This document shows, in pieces, positions 50,846-58,411 of a stretch of 64,000 nt of DNA. Numbering within the stretch: position 1 is the stretch's first letter; each line of letters opens with the position of its first letter. Location of the stretch: contig NZ_QXFO01000027.1 of NCBI RefSeq assembly GCF_003584105.1, forward strand, positions 248,001 to 312,000. The letters are read 5' to 3'. The notes beneath the pieces are model-generated. The model made no database searches. It had not been told where the DNA came from and saw only the letters and a list, made by a program, of their open reading frames with translations. The position numbers and the translations under genes are program-made. Origin of the DNA: Flagellimonas taeanensis. GTDB lineage: Bacteria > Bacteroidota > Bacteroidia > Flavobacteriales > Flavobacteriaceae.

Positions 50846-52861
50846 TTAAAAAAGGTCTTCCAGTATATTCGGTTCCACCAGATTTGGCAAAGTTACCCTT
50901 AAATTTGGAGTACGGTCCATTTCTCGTTGAATGGCAAACAACGCTTCTTTATTACGGGCCCAACTTCTTCGGGATATACCATTGTTCACATCGTAGAACA
51001 ACATCTTTTTCAAACGGTTGGAAGCTTCCTCGGAACCATCGAGCACCATGCCAAAGCCTCCGTTGATGACCTCGCCCCAACCCACACCACCACCATTGTG
51101 GATGGATACCCAGGTGGCACCCCTGAAACTGTCACCGATCACATTATGAATGGCCATGTCCGCCGTGAACTTGCTGCCATCGTAGATGTTGCTGGTCTCC
51201 CTAAAAGGAGAATCGGTTCCGCTTACATCGTGGTGATCTCGGCCCAATACCACAGGGGCACCGATTTCGCCATTGGCAATGGCCGTGTTGAAGGCGTCGG
51301 CAATCTTGCTCCGCCCTTCTGCATCGGCATACAGGATACGGGCCTGTGAACCCACTACCAATTTGTTCTGTTCCGCTTCTGCTATCCATTTGATATTGTC
51401 CTGCATCTGTTGTTGGATTTCTTCGGGAGCTTCGGCCTTGATTTCTTTCATCACTTCCAACGCAATGGCATCCGTTTTTTGAAGGTCTTTGGGGTCGCCC
51501 GAAGTGCATACCCATCGGAAGGGCCCAAAACCATAATCAAAACACATGGGCCCCAAAATATCCTGTACGTAGGATGGGTATCTAAAATCGATATTGTTCT
51601 TGGCCATCACATCGCCACCGGCACGGGAAACTTCCAACAAAAAAGCATTTCCATAATCAAAAAAGTAGGTGCCTTTTGCTGTGTGCTTGTTGATGGCATT
51701 GATCTGTCTTCGGAGGGATTCCTGTACTTTTTCCTTGAATTCGGCTGGATGTTCCACCATCAAGGTATTCGCTTCTTCAAAGGAAAGCCCAACGGGATAA
51801 TACCCACCGGCCCAAGGATTGTGCAAGGAAGTCTGGTCGGAACCCAGGTGCACAAAAATGTTCTCTTCGTAAAAATGCTCCCAAACATCCACCACATTGC
51901 CAATGTAGGCCAAGGATACGGTTTCTTGGTTGGCAATGGCTTCTTTTGCCCGTACCATCAATAAATTTAGATCCACCAATAGTTCATCTACCCAACCTTG
52001 TTCGTGCCGTTTTTTGGCCGCTTCGGGGTTCACTTCGGCACAAACAGTAATGCAGCCAGCAATGTTTCCGGCCTTGGGCTGTGCACCGCTCATGCCTCCC
52101 AAGCCAGCGGTCAGGAATACTTTCCCCTTTGGGGAATCGTTCTTGTCCAATACTTTTCTGAAGGCGTTCATCACGGTGATGGCCGTTCCGTGTACAATGC
52201 CTTGCGGACCTATATACATGTAGGAGCCGGCGGTCATCTGTCCGTATTGGGTAACGCCCAGCGCATTGAATTTTTCCCAGTCGTCGGGTTTGGAGTAGTT
52301 GGGAATCATCATGCCATTGGAGACCACCACCCTTGGAGCTTCTTTGGATGATGGGAACAATCCCATCGGATGCCCGGAATACATGTGCAGGGTCTGTTCA
52401 TCCGTCATGGTTGCCAAATATTTCATGGTCAACAGATACTGCCCCCAATTTTGAAAAACGGCCCCGTTGCCCCCATACGTGATGAGTTCTTCGGGATGTT
52501 GTGCCACCGCTGGATTCAAATTGTTTTGGATCATCAGCATAATGGCCGCCGCTTGATGGGTTTTGGCAGGATATTCCGAAATGGTTCGGGCATACATGTC
52601 ATATTCCGGTTTAAAGCGGTACATATAGATTCTGCCATACGTTTTTAGCTCATCGGCAAATTCATGGGCGAGTTCCGCATGCCATGCTTTTGGAAAATAA
52701 CGAAGTGCATTTTGCACGGCCAGTTTCTTTTCTTCTTTGGAGAGAATGTCTTTTCGTTTGGGTGCCGGATTCCCATTTTTGGGATAGGGCCTTTTGGCGG
52801 GAAGCTCTTCTGGGATTCCTTGTAATAGCTGTGCTTGAAAATCGGTCAATGTTGTGGTCAT
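50846..52861 (-). CDS. hutU: Urocanate hydratase
   Basis: 671 residues from the ATG at 52861, which lies 2 bp after the hutI stop. 'GGNGAVFQNWGQYLLTMKYL' (about 130-150), 'TAGSYMYIGPQGIVHGT', the NAD-binding 'VFLTAGLGGMSGAQPKAG' and 'CFDYGFGPFRWVCTSGDPKDL' with the active Cys are family blocks. It turns urocanate into imidazolone propionate with tightly bound NAD. At about 670 residues it is the longer form seen in Bacteroidota, compared with about 550-560 in proteobacteria. Confidence 0.96.
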   Translation of the reverse strand: MTTTLTDFQAQLLQGIPEELPAKRPYPKNGNPAPKRKDILSKEEKKLAVQNALRYFPKAWHAELAHEFADELKTYGRIYMYRFKPEYDMYARTISEYPAKTHQAAAIMLMIQNNLNPAVAQHPEELITYGGNGAVFQNWGQYLLTMKYLATMTDEQTLHMYSGHPMGLFPSSKEAPRVVVSNGMMIPNYSKPDDWEKFNALGVTQYGQMTAGSYMYIGPQGIVHGTAITVMNAFRKVLDKNDSPKGKVFLTAGLGGMSGAQPKAGNIAGCITVCAEVNPEAAKKRHEQGWVDELLVDLNLLMVRAKEAIANQETVSLAYIGNVVDVWEHFYEENIFVHLGSDQTSLHNPWAGGYYPVGLSFEEANTLMVEHPAEFKEKVQESLRRQINAINKHTAKGTYFFDYGNAFLLEVSRAGGDVMAKNNIDFRYPSYVQDILGPMCFDYGFGPFRWVCTSGDPKDLQKTDAIALEVMKEIKAEAPEEIQQQMQDNIKWIAEAEQNKLVVGSQARILYADAEGRSKIADAFNTAIANGEIGAPVVLGRDHHDVSGTDSPFRETSNIYDGSKFTADMAIHNVIGDSFRGATWVSIHNGGGVGWGEVINGGFGMVLDGSEEASNRLKKMLFYDVNNGISRRSWARNKEALFAIQREMDRTPNLRVTLPNLVEPNILEDLF

Positions 52862-52863
52862 GC

Positions 52864-54096
52864 TCAGTCGTTTTGATGGATGGGTTCTCCTTTTTTCCAA
52901 ACTTCACTGGGTTTCATTTGCCCTTGGTGATACGTGATTTCTTGATAGTTGTCCGTTGGGAAAACCACAAAATCGGCCCAAGTTCCTGTCTCCAGTTTTC
53001 CCCTGTCGACCATTCGCAAAGCTGCAGCAGCCCTAAAAGTAATGCCCGACAGCACTTCGGTGTTGGATAGTTTTTCAAACGTACCCAGGATGCTGGCCTG
53101 GGTCAACAGGTCGCCCATGGGGGCAGAACCTGGATTGTGGTCGCTGGCAATGGACAAGGCCCCACCGGCATCCAAAATTCTTCGGGCCGGGGTGTAGGCA
53201 CAGCCCAAACCAAGGGAGGCACCGGGCAATGCCGTTGCGATGGTATCACTTTTCGTCAAAAGCTGTATTTCCTTTTCGGTACTGGCCTCCAAATGGTCGG
53301 CACTCACGGCTCCAAAATCTACAGCCACCTGACTTCCTCCCGTAGTAAATTGGTCGGCATGCACGGTAATATCAAATCCCAGGGTCTTGGCTTTTTGGAA
53401 ATAGGGTTTTATTTCCTCTGGGGAAAAGGCACTCTCTTCCACAAAGGCATCGATGCGATGGGCCAGGTTTTCTGATTTTAGGATGGGAAAAAGATTTGCA
53501 CTTATTTCTTCGAGATATTCGGTCTGATGGTTCCAGTCCTTGGGTTTCATGTGGGCCGCCAAGCAAGTGGGTACCAAGGTGGCCGCTACTTTTTCATTGG
53601 CCTGTTTAATGGCCCGAAGCATTTTCAGTTCTTCATCCACAGAAAGTCCATAACCGCTTTTCACTTCAATGGTGGTAATGCCGTTCCGAAGGTGTGTTTT
53701 GCTTCTGGAAACAATTCCCATAATCAATTCTTCTTGGCTTGCCTTTCGGGTCTGGGTTACCGTGTCCCAAATGCCCCCACCAGCCTTGGCTATTTCCAAA
53801 TAGGACTTTCCGGCATTTCTAAACGCGTAATCCCTAGCGCGACTGCCGGCAAAGCAGATGTGGGTATGGGAATCCACGAATCCGGGGAGGCAAACAGTTT
53901 TTCCTTCAATGTGATGGATGTCGACATCGTCAGATTTCAGCTCTTCAAAAGTGCCGATGGCAACAATTTTTCCTTCGGAAACCACAATGCCCCCGTTTTC
54001 AATTAGGAGCAGTTGTTCGTCCTTCAAAGCCCCTTTCAAGGGTAAACCTGTCATGGGCAATAATTGGGAAAAGGGTCCGATCAAAAGTGGTTTCAT
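52864..54096 (-). CDS. hutI: Imidazolonepropionase
   Basis: 410 residues from the ATG at 54096 (MKPLLIGPFS...), 1 bp after the hutH stop; a TTG at 54111 is in frame but less likely. Amidohydrolase fold with the metal motif 'PGFVDSHTHICFAG' (HxH), 'TTIEVKSGYGLSVDEELKML', 'DITVHADQFT' and 'ALSIASDHNPGSAP' (Asp). It opens the imidazolone ring to formimidoyl-glutamate, the third step of the pathway. Confidence 0.96.
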   Translation of the reverse strand: MKPLLIGPFSQLLPMTGLPLKGALKDEQLLLIENGGIVVSEGKIVAIGTFEELKSDDVDIHHIEGKTVCLPGFVDSHTHICFAGSRARDYAFRNAGKSYLEIAKAGGGIWDTVTQTRKASQEELIMGIVSRSKTHLRNGITTIEVKSGYGLSVDEELKMLRAIKQANEKVAATLVPTCLAAHMKPKDWNHQTEYLEEISANLFPILKSENLAHRIDAFVEESAFSPEEIKPYFQKAKTLGFDITVHADQFTTGGSQVAVDFGAVSADHLEASTEKEIQLLTKSDTIATALPGASLGLGCAYTPARRILDAGGALSIASDHNPGSAPMGDLLTQASILGTFEKLSNTEVLSGITFRAAAALRMVDRGKLETGTWADFVVFPTDNYQEITYHQGQMKPSEVWKKGEPIHQND

Positions 54097-54097
54097 A

Positions 54098-55675
54098 CTA
54101 GTATATTTCAAATGCTTCCAGGTGGGGCGTGTTCCAATGTAGGTTCTTTTCCTGCATCACACGATCCACCAAATCGATGATTTCGTGGTTCTGGATAATC
54201 TCGATTCCTTTCTCGATATCATCCGCAAACACACGATCGTTTTCGGCAAAAGCGACTTTGGTTCTCAGGAAGGTATGGATTTCGTCCAGAACTATTCCCG
54301 ACTTTAAAGGTTTTCGATACTCAAAAGCTTGGGCGGCCGTCAACAGTTCTATGGCCAATATTTTTTCAACGTTTTCAATGATTTGCAAGGCTTTACGTCC
54401 ACTGATGGATCCCATACTTACGTGGTCTTCCTGCCCCAATGATGTGGGAATGCTATCGGCACTCGCAGGAAAGCAAAGGCTCTTGTTCTCACTGGCCAAG
54501 GCGGCCGTGGTGTATTGCAGGATCATATAACCGGAATTGATACCGGTGTCCTTCATCAACAATTTGGGAACACCCGGGCTATTCCCTTCCAGTGCCAAGT
54601 AAATGCGACGGTCTGAAATATTCCCGATTTCCGATGCAGCTAAAGCGGCATAATCCAAGGCCATGGCCAAGGGTTGACCGTGGAAATTTCCTCCGCTGAT
54701 GGTGAGTTCATCATCAATGATCACAGGGTTGTCGGTCACGGAATTCAATTCAATTTCCAATAATTCCTTTAGATGCAACCATGTATTTCGTGATGCTCCG
54801 TGTACTTGGGGAATGCAACGAAGGGAGTAGGGGTCCTGTACCCGTTCGCAATCGATATGGTCTTCCAAGATTTCGGAGCCTTGCAATAAGGTACGTATCC
54901 TACCTGCCACATGCTGGTTGCCCTTGAAAGGGCGAAGTTGGTGCAGTTCCTCGTAAAACGGTTTCAAAGACCCTTGCAAACCTTCGATCATCATGGTTCC
55001 AATAATGTCGGCATGTTTGAGGCAATGCTGTAGTTTATGAAGCACAAGTACCCCGTGGGCGGCAATAAATTGTGTGCCGTTGATCAAGGCCAATCCCTCT
55101 TTGGGTCCCAATTCCAATGGTTGCAATCCCATTTTTTGGAAAAGTTCTTGGGTGGGGAAGGTCTTTCCTTGATATTCCACCTTGCCCAATCCAATTAATG
55201 GAAGGAACAGATGGGAGAGCGGCGCCAAATCGCCCGAAGCTCCTACGGAACCCTGACTGGGAACCACCGGAATGGCGTCGTTTTCCAAATGCCATAACAT
55301 GCGTTGCAAGGTGGTTTCCGCAATACCCGAATAACCTTTGGCAAGTGCGTGGATCTTGAGGATAAGCATGATCTTGGCCAACTGGTTGACAATGGGTGTG
55401 CCCACTCCCACACTATGGCTTTGGAGTATATTGGATTGAAGGATTTTGGTGTCTTCCTTCGAAATTTTGGTGTTGCACAAAGGACCAAAACCTGTATTGA
55501 TACCATATACGATGTCTCCCCGTTCCACAATACGCTGCACCCTTTGTTGACTGGCATTGACTTTTTTGAGGCAGGTGTCGGATAAAATTCCTTTAACGGT
55601 GCCCCTAGCCAGACCAAGGGCCAAACCTGCGGTCAAGTGGTCTTCACCATATTGAAATGTCTTGATTTGCGACAT
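54098..55675 (-). CDS. hutH: Histidine ammonia-lyase
   Basis: 525 residues. The Ala-Ser-Gly that forms the MIO cofactor lies in 'GSVGASGDLAPLSHLFLPLI' (about 143-162); 'YGINTGFGPL' near the start and 'ISGGNFHGQPLAMALDYAA' are family blocks. It removes ammonia from histidine to give urocanate. It is the first gene of the operon, and its start is 75 bp from the divergent LysR gene. Confidence 0.97.
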   Translation of the reverse strand: MSQIKTFQYGEDHLTAGLALGLARGTVKGILSDTCLKKVNASQQRVQRIVERGDIVYGINTGFGPLCNTKISKEDTKILQSNILQSHSVGVGTPIVNQLAKIMLILKIHALAKGYSGIAETTLQRMLWHLENDAIPVVPSQGSVGASGDLAPLSHLFLPLIGLGKVEYQGKTFPTQELFQKMGLQPLELGPKEGLALINGTQFIAAHGVLVLHKLQHCLKHADIIGTMMIEGLQGSLKPFYEELHQLRPFKGNQHVAGRIRTLLQGSEILEDHIDCERVQDPYSLRCIPQVHGASRNTWLHLKELLEIELNSVTDNPVIIDDELTISGGNFHGQPLAMALDYAALAASEIGNISDRRIYLALEGNSPGVPKLLMKDTGINSGYMILQYTTAALASENKSLCFPASADSIPTSLGQEDHVSMGSISGRKALQIIENVEKILAIELLTAAQAFEYRKPLKSGIVLDEIHTFLRTKVAFAENDRVFADDIEKGIEIIQNHEIIDLVDRVMQEKNLHWNTPHLEAFEIY

Positions 55676-55711
55676 GGGTTATCTTTTGATATAAAATTAA
55701 CACTTGCATAT

Positions 55712-55760
55712 GATAATTACCAATACTTATTTTTGTATTATTTAATAAGTATGAATTATC
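55712..55760. promoter_or_regulatory. Hut control region: extended inverted repeat and promoter
   Basis: GATAATTACCAATACTTATT (55712-55731) is mirrored by AATAAGTATGAATTATC (55744-55760), which overlaps the LysR start codon. The loop carries TATTTTTG (55728-55735), a perfect TAnnTTTG for the LysR gene. The left arm also contains ATAA-N10-TTAT symmetry, as in LysR boxes. Confidence 0.6.
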
Positions 55761-56638
55761 AAATAGAACTCCGACATTTCATCTATTTTTTGGCTGTGGC
55801 CGAGGAATTGCACTATAGAAAAGCAGCAGAGAAGCTCTTCATTTCGCAACCAGGGCTGAGTACCCAAATCAAACAGATGGAAGAAATCTTACAGACACAA
55901 CTTTTTGTGAGGGACAAAAAGAAAGTGCGTTTGACCCCCGCCGGGGAATTTCTAAAAAAGGAGGTGGAGTTTATCCTAAACCATCTCGACCAGACCAAAA
56001 AACAACTGAAACTGATAGGGCAGGGCCATATGGGCGAGGTACGGATCGGATTTTTGGGTTCGGCCATGCAGAATGTGGTGCCCAATCTTTTGGTGGGATT
56101 GAAGGAAAAGTACCCTTTGGTGCATACCACTTTGGAAGAGTTGTCCAACCGGGCGCAGGTCAACGCCATCCTTTCCGATAGGCTGGATCTGGGTTTTGTG
56201 AGGATGTCCCGCGTGCCCAAAGGCTTGGAAGTAAAACCTGTTTTTGAGGATACTTTTTCATTGGTGCTGCCCCAAGGCCACCCTATTAATATGAATAACT
56301 TTAATAGCATTGACCAGTTGGCCCACGAGGATTTTATCCTCTTTTCCCAAGATTACAGCCCCGAGTATTATGACACGGTATTGAGTATTTGTGAGGACAG
56401 TGGTTTCGTGCCGAAAGTGTCGCATAAATCGGTTCATGCGCAGACCATTTTTAAGTTGGTGGAAAACGAATTAGGGATTGCCATTGTCCCCACCACCTTG
56501 CAGCACGGGTTTCAGATGGATGTGAAGTTCATCGAGATGAAACGGATAAAGCAAAGGGCGGTATTGTCCATGGTATGGAAAGCTGACAATCGAAATCCGG
56601 CGTTAAAAAACTGTATGGATTTGCTCTTGAAATTATGA
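55751..56638 (+). CDS. LysR-family transcription regulator, probable hut regulator
   Basis: 295 residues from the ATG at 55751; the longer frame overlaps hutH and lacks similarity. N-terminal winged helix-turn-helix (about 5-63, 'LRHFIYFLAVAEELHYRKAAEKLFISQPGLSTQIKQME' region) and a LysR effector domain ('GEVRIGFLGSAMQNVVPNLL' from about 93). It reads away from hutH across a 75-bp shared region with a long inverted repeat, the classic layout for control of the neighbour plus self-control. Effector (urocanate or histidine) is inference. Confidence 0.92.
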   Translation: MNYQIELRHFIYFLAVAEELHYRKAAEKLFISQPGLSTQIKQMEEILQTQLFVRDKKKVRLTPAGEFLKKEVEFILNHLDQTKKQLKLIGQGHMGEVRIGFLGSAMQNVVPNLLVGLKEKYPLVHTTLEELSNRAQVNAILSDRLDLGFVRMSRVPKGLEVKPVFEDTFSLVLPQGHPINMNNFNSIDQLAHEDFILFSQDYSPEYYDTVLSICEDSGFVPKVSHKSVHAQTIFKLVENELGIAIVPTTLQHGFQMDVKFIEMKRIKQRAVLSMVWKADNRNPALKNCMDLLLKL

Positions 56639-56656
56639 TGACACATTTTTGGGGAG

Positions 56657-56664
56657 TACCTTTG
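56657..56664 (+). promoter_or_regulatory. -7 box of the nitroreductase gene
   Basis: TACCTTTG, a perfect TAnnTTTG, 22 bp before the ATG at 56687. Confidence 0.55.
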
Positions 56665-56686
56665 GGATTCAACTTAAATATGTACC

Positions 56687-57241
56687 ATGATTTTTGACCT
56701 TATAGCGAAAAGAAGGAGCATTTTTCCCGTTCAATACAATGATAAGCCCATTGCCAAGGAAACGTTGGAAAAAATTGTAGAGGCCGCCAATTGGGCCCCG
56801 ACCCATAAGAAAACGGAGCCATGGCGTTTCAAGGTATTGACCGGCAAGAAAAAAGATGAAATGGGGGCATTCCTTTCCCAAAAATATCAAGAGGTAGACC
56901 CCAATCCGAAACAGGTCACGATCAATAAATTACAGGAGAACCCCGAGCGTTCCGCAGCGGTGATTGCTATTTGCATGCAGCGAGATCCCAAAGAAAGTTT
57001 ACCGGAGTGGGAAGAAATTGCCGCAACGGCCATGGCAGTGCAAAATATGTGGCTTTGCTGTACGGAACTGGGCATTGGAAGTTACTGGTCCTCGCCCGGA
57101 CTCATCAAGTTTATGGGTGAATTCTTCGACCTGAACGAAGGTGAAAAATGTTTGGGCTTTTTCTATATGGGTTATTTTGATGGTGAGGTGATTCCATCCG
57201 AAAGAATTCCCATCACTGAAAAAGTGGAGTGGTTGGATTAA
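56687..57241 (+). CDS. Nitroreductase-family protein (YdjA-like)
   Basis: 184 residues, short form of the FMN-dependent nitroreductase fold. 'IAKRRSIFPVQYND' (about 5-18) is the FMN phosphate-binding start; 'AANWAPTHKKTEPWRFKVL' and 'AVQNMWLCCTELGIGSYWSSPG' follow and the C-terminus has 'FFYMGYFDGEVIPSERIP'. It uses NAD(P)H to reduce nitro compounds or quinones; the natural substrate is unknown. It ends 4 bp inside the convergent DUF456 gene. Confidence 0.92.
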   Translation: MIFDLIAKRRSIFPVQYNDKPIAKETLEKIVEAANWAPTHKKTEPWRFKVLTGKKKDEMGAFLSQKYQEVDPNPKQVTINKLQENPERSAAVIAICMQRDPKESLPEWEEIAATAMAVQNMWLCCTELGIGSYWSSPGLIKFMGEFFDLNEGEKCLGFFYMGYFDGEVIPSERIPITEKVEWLD

Positions 57242-57750
57242 CTGAACGTAAAGAGTTCACCTGCGTATTTCACAGCAATGTACACATAGAAAATAGCGTA
57301 CATGACGGTCAGTACCAATTTCATAAAGGTACCCGTCAAAAAGCCCAAAAAAGAACCAAAAGCCGCCTTCAGGGCGGTTTTTTGATTGGCCTTGTTCAAC
57401 AATTCGCCTACCAAAGCCCCAATAAAGGGCCAAATAATGATTCCAAACGGACCGAACACAGGTACAAATAGGGCAACAAGCAACCCTATAATGGTACCCC
57501 ACATACCCGCTTTAGTGCCTCCAAAACGTTTCGTGCCCATGGCAGGAATCACATAATCCAAAACGGTGATGGCCATTGCCAGCACAAAAGTTATACCAAG
57601 CACCCACCAATTATCGGGAACTGCTTTCGTCAAATAGAGCAACAGCAATCCGACCCAACTCAATGGAGGGCCGGGCAAAACGGGCAAAAAGCTTCCCAAA
57701 ATGCCGACTAACATTAGCAGAAAGCCCAAAATCAACAAGGCAATGTCCAT
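57238..57750 (-). CDS. DUF456 membrane protein
   Basis: 170 residues with four to five hydrophobic helices and the Gly-rich DUF456 pattern ('GILGSFLPVLPGPPLSWVGLLLLYL', 'GTKRFGGTKAGMWGTIIGLLVA', 'IWPFIGALVGELL' blocks). Inner-membrane protein; function unknown. The glycine-zipper-like helices repeat as in other members. Convergent with the nitroreductase gene, overlapping by 4 bp. Confidence 0.9.
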   Translation of the reverse strand: MDIALLILGFLLMLVGILGSFLPVLPGPPLSWVGLLLLYLTKAVPDNWWVLGITFVLAMAITVLDYVIPAMGTKRFGGTKAGMWGTIIGLLVALFVPVFGPFGIIIWPFIGALVGELLNKANQKTALKAAFGSFLGFLTGTFMKLVLTVMYAIFYVYIAVKYAGELFTFS

Positions 57751-57834
57751 GGTTTTCTTTTCCTGTTAGACAAATGTAGCCGACAAATGTTACAAACAAC
57801 CAAAATAAAACCCTTCACTTTAAAATTTCGTAAG

Positions 57835-57842
57835 TAGTTTTG
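57835..57842 (+). promoter_or_regulatory. -7 box upstream of the His-rich protein gene
   Basis: TAGTTTTG, a perfect TAnnTTTG. The start point would be near 57849, which rules out a start codon at 57840 and leaves the TTG at 57863. Confidence 0.5.
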
Positions 57843-57862
57843 AAAAAGATAGCCAACAGGTT

Positions 57863-58303
57863 TTGGAAGCAACAAAAAAACATCGGACATCAAGGTTTAT
57901 ACAGGTTGGATGTACCCTGCTCTGTACCTTTTATGTCTTTGGAATTTTCAATGGCCTGTTTTTGGAAGGATTGCACGAGGTCTCACACTTCTGGGGCCCC
58001 AAAACGCACCAGCACAGCTTTTTTGCAGGACACGAAGCGGTGGACTACTCGTCCTTGGAGGCCATGGCAGGGCATTCCCATGAAGCCCTTGAAGTGTTGA
58101 AAACCTTGTTGGAGGCCAATCAGCCGGATGACCAACAGTCCACGGATGACATCCAACTTCAATTGGACAAACACTTCGTTGATGAAGTTGGGGTTGTATT
58201 CCAGATGTTCCCAATAGCTATAGCAAATGAACATTGGGTACGCCCAAATAGTTTCTTTTCGTGGTCCCAAGGGGTGACCACACCCCCTCCCCAACACTAC
58301 TGA
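57863..58303 (+). CDS. Small His-rich membrane-anchored protein (146 aa), upstream of a TonB receptor
   Basis: No ATG is available: the frame starts with TTG at 57863. Residues about 1-12 are basic, then one hydrophobic helix (about 13-32), then a His-rich stretch ('HEVSHFWGPKTHQHSFFAGHE', 'MAGHSHEAL') that could bind metal, and a soluble tail ending 'TPPPQHY'. Another frame from 57840 (TTG) encodes 'KKIANRFWKQQK' and would join this frame if the A-run at 57872-57878 had one more A, so a frameshift or sequence error is possible. The TonB receptor follows by 108 bp, suggesting a shared role in metal uptake or sensing (inference). Confidence 0.65.
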   Translation: MEATKKHRTSRFIQVGCTLLCTFYVFGIFNGLFLEGLHEVSHFWGPKTHQHSFFAGHEAVDYSSLEAMAGHSHEALEVLKTLLEANQPDDQQSTDDIQLQLDKHFVDEVGVVFQMFPIAIANEHWVRPNSFFSWSQGVTTPPPQHY

Positions 58304-58411
58304 TCAATAGGCCAGGCCAGTTTAAGGTACAGGTTCCAAACTTATTTGGGACAAGGTCTGGCATTGCTATGGTTCAGACTTTTTATACAAATCAAATTTA
58401 AATACAACGAC

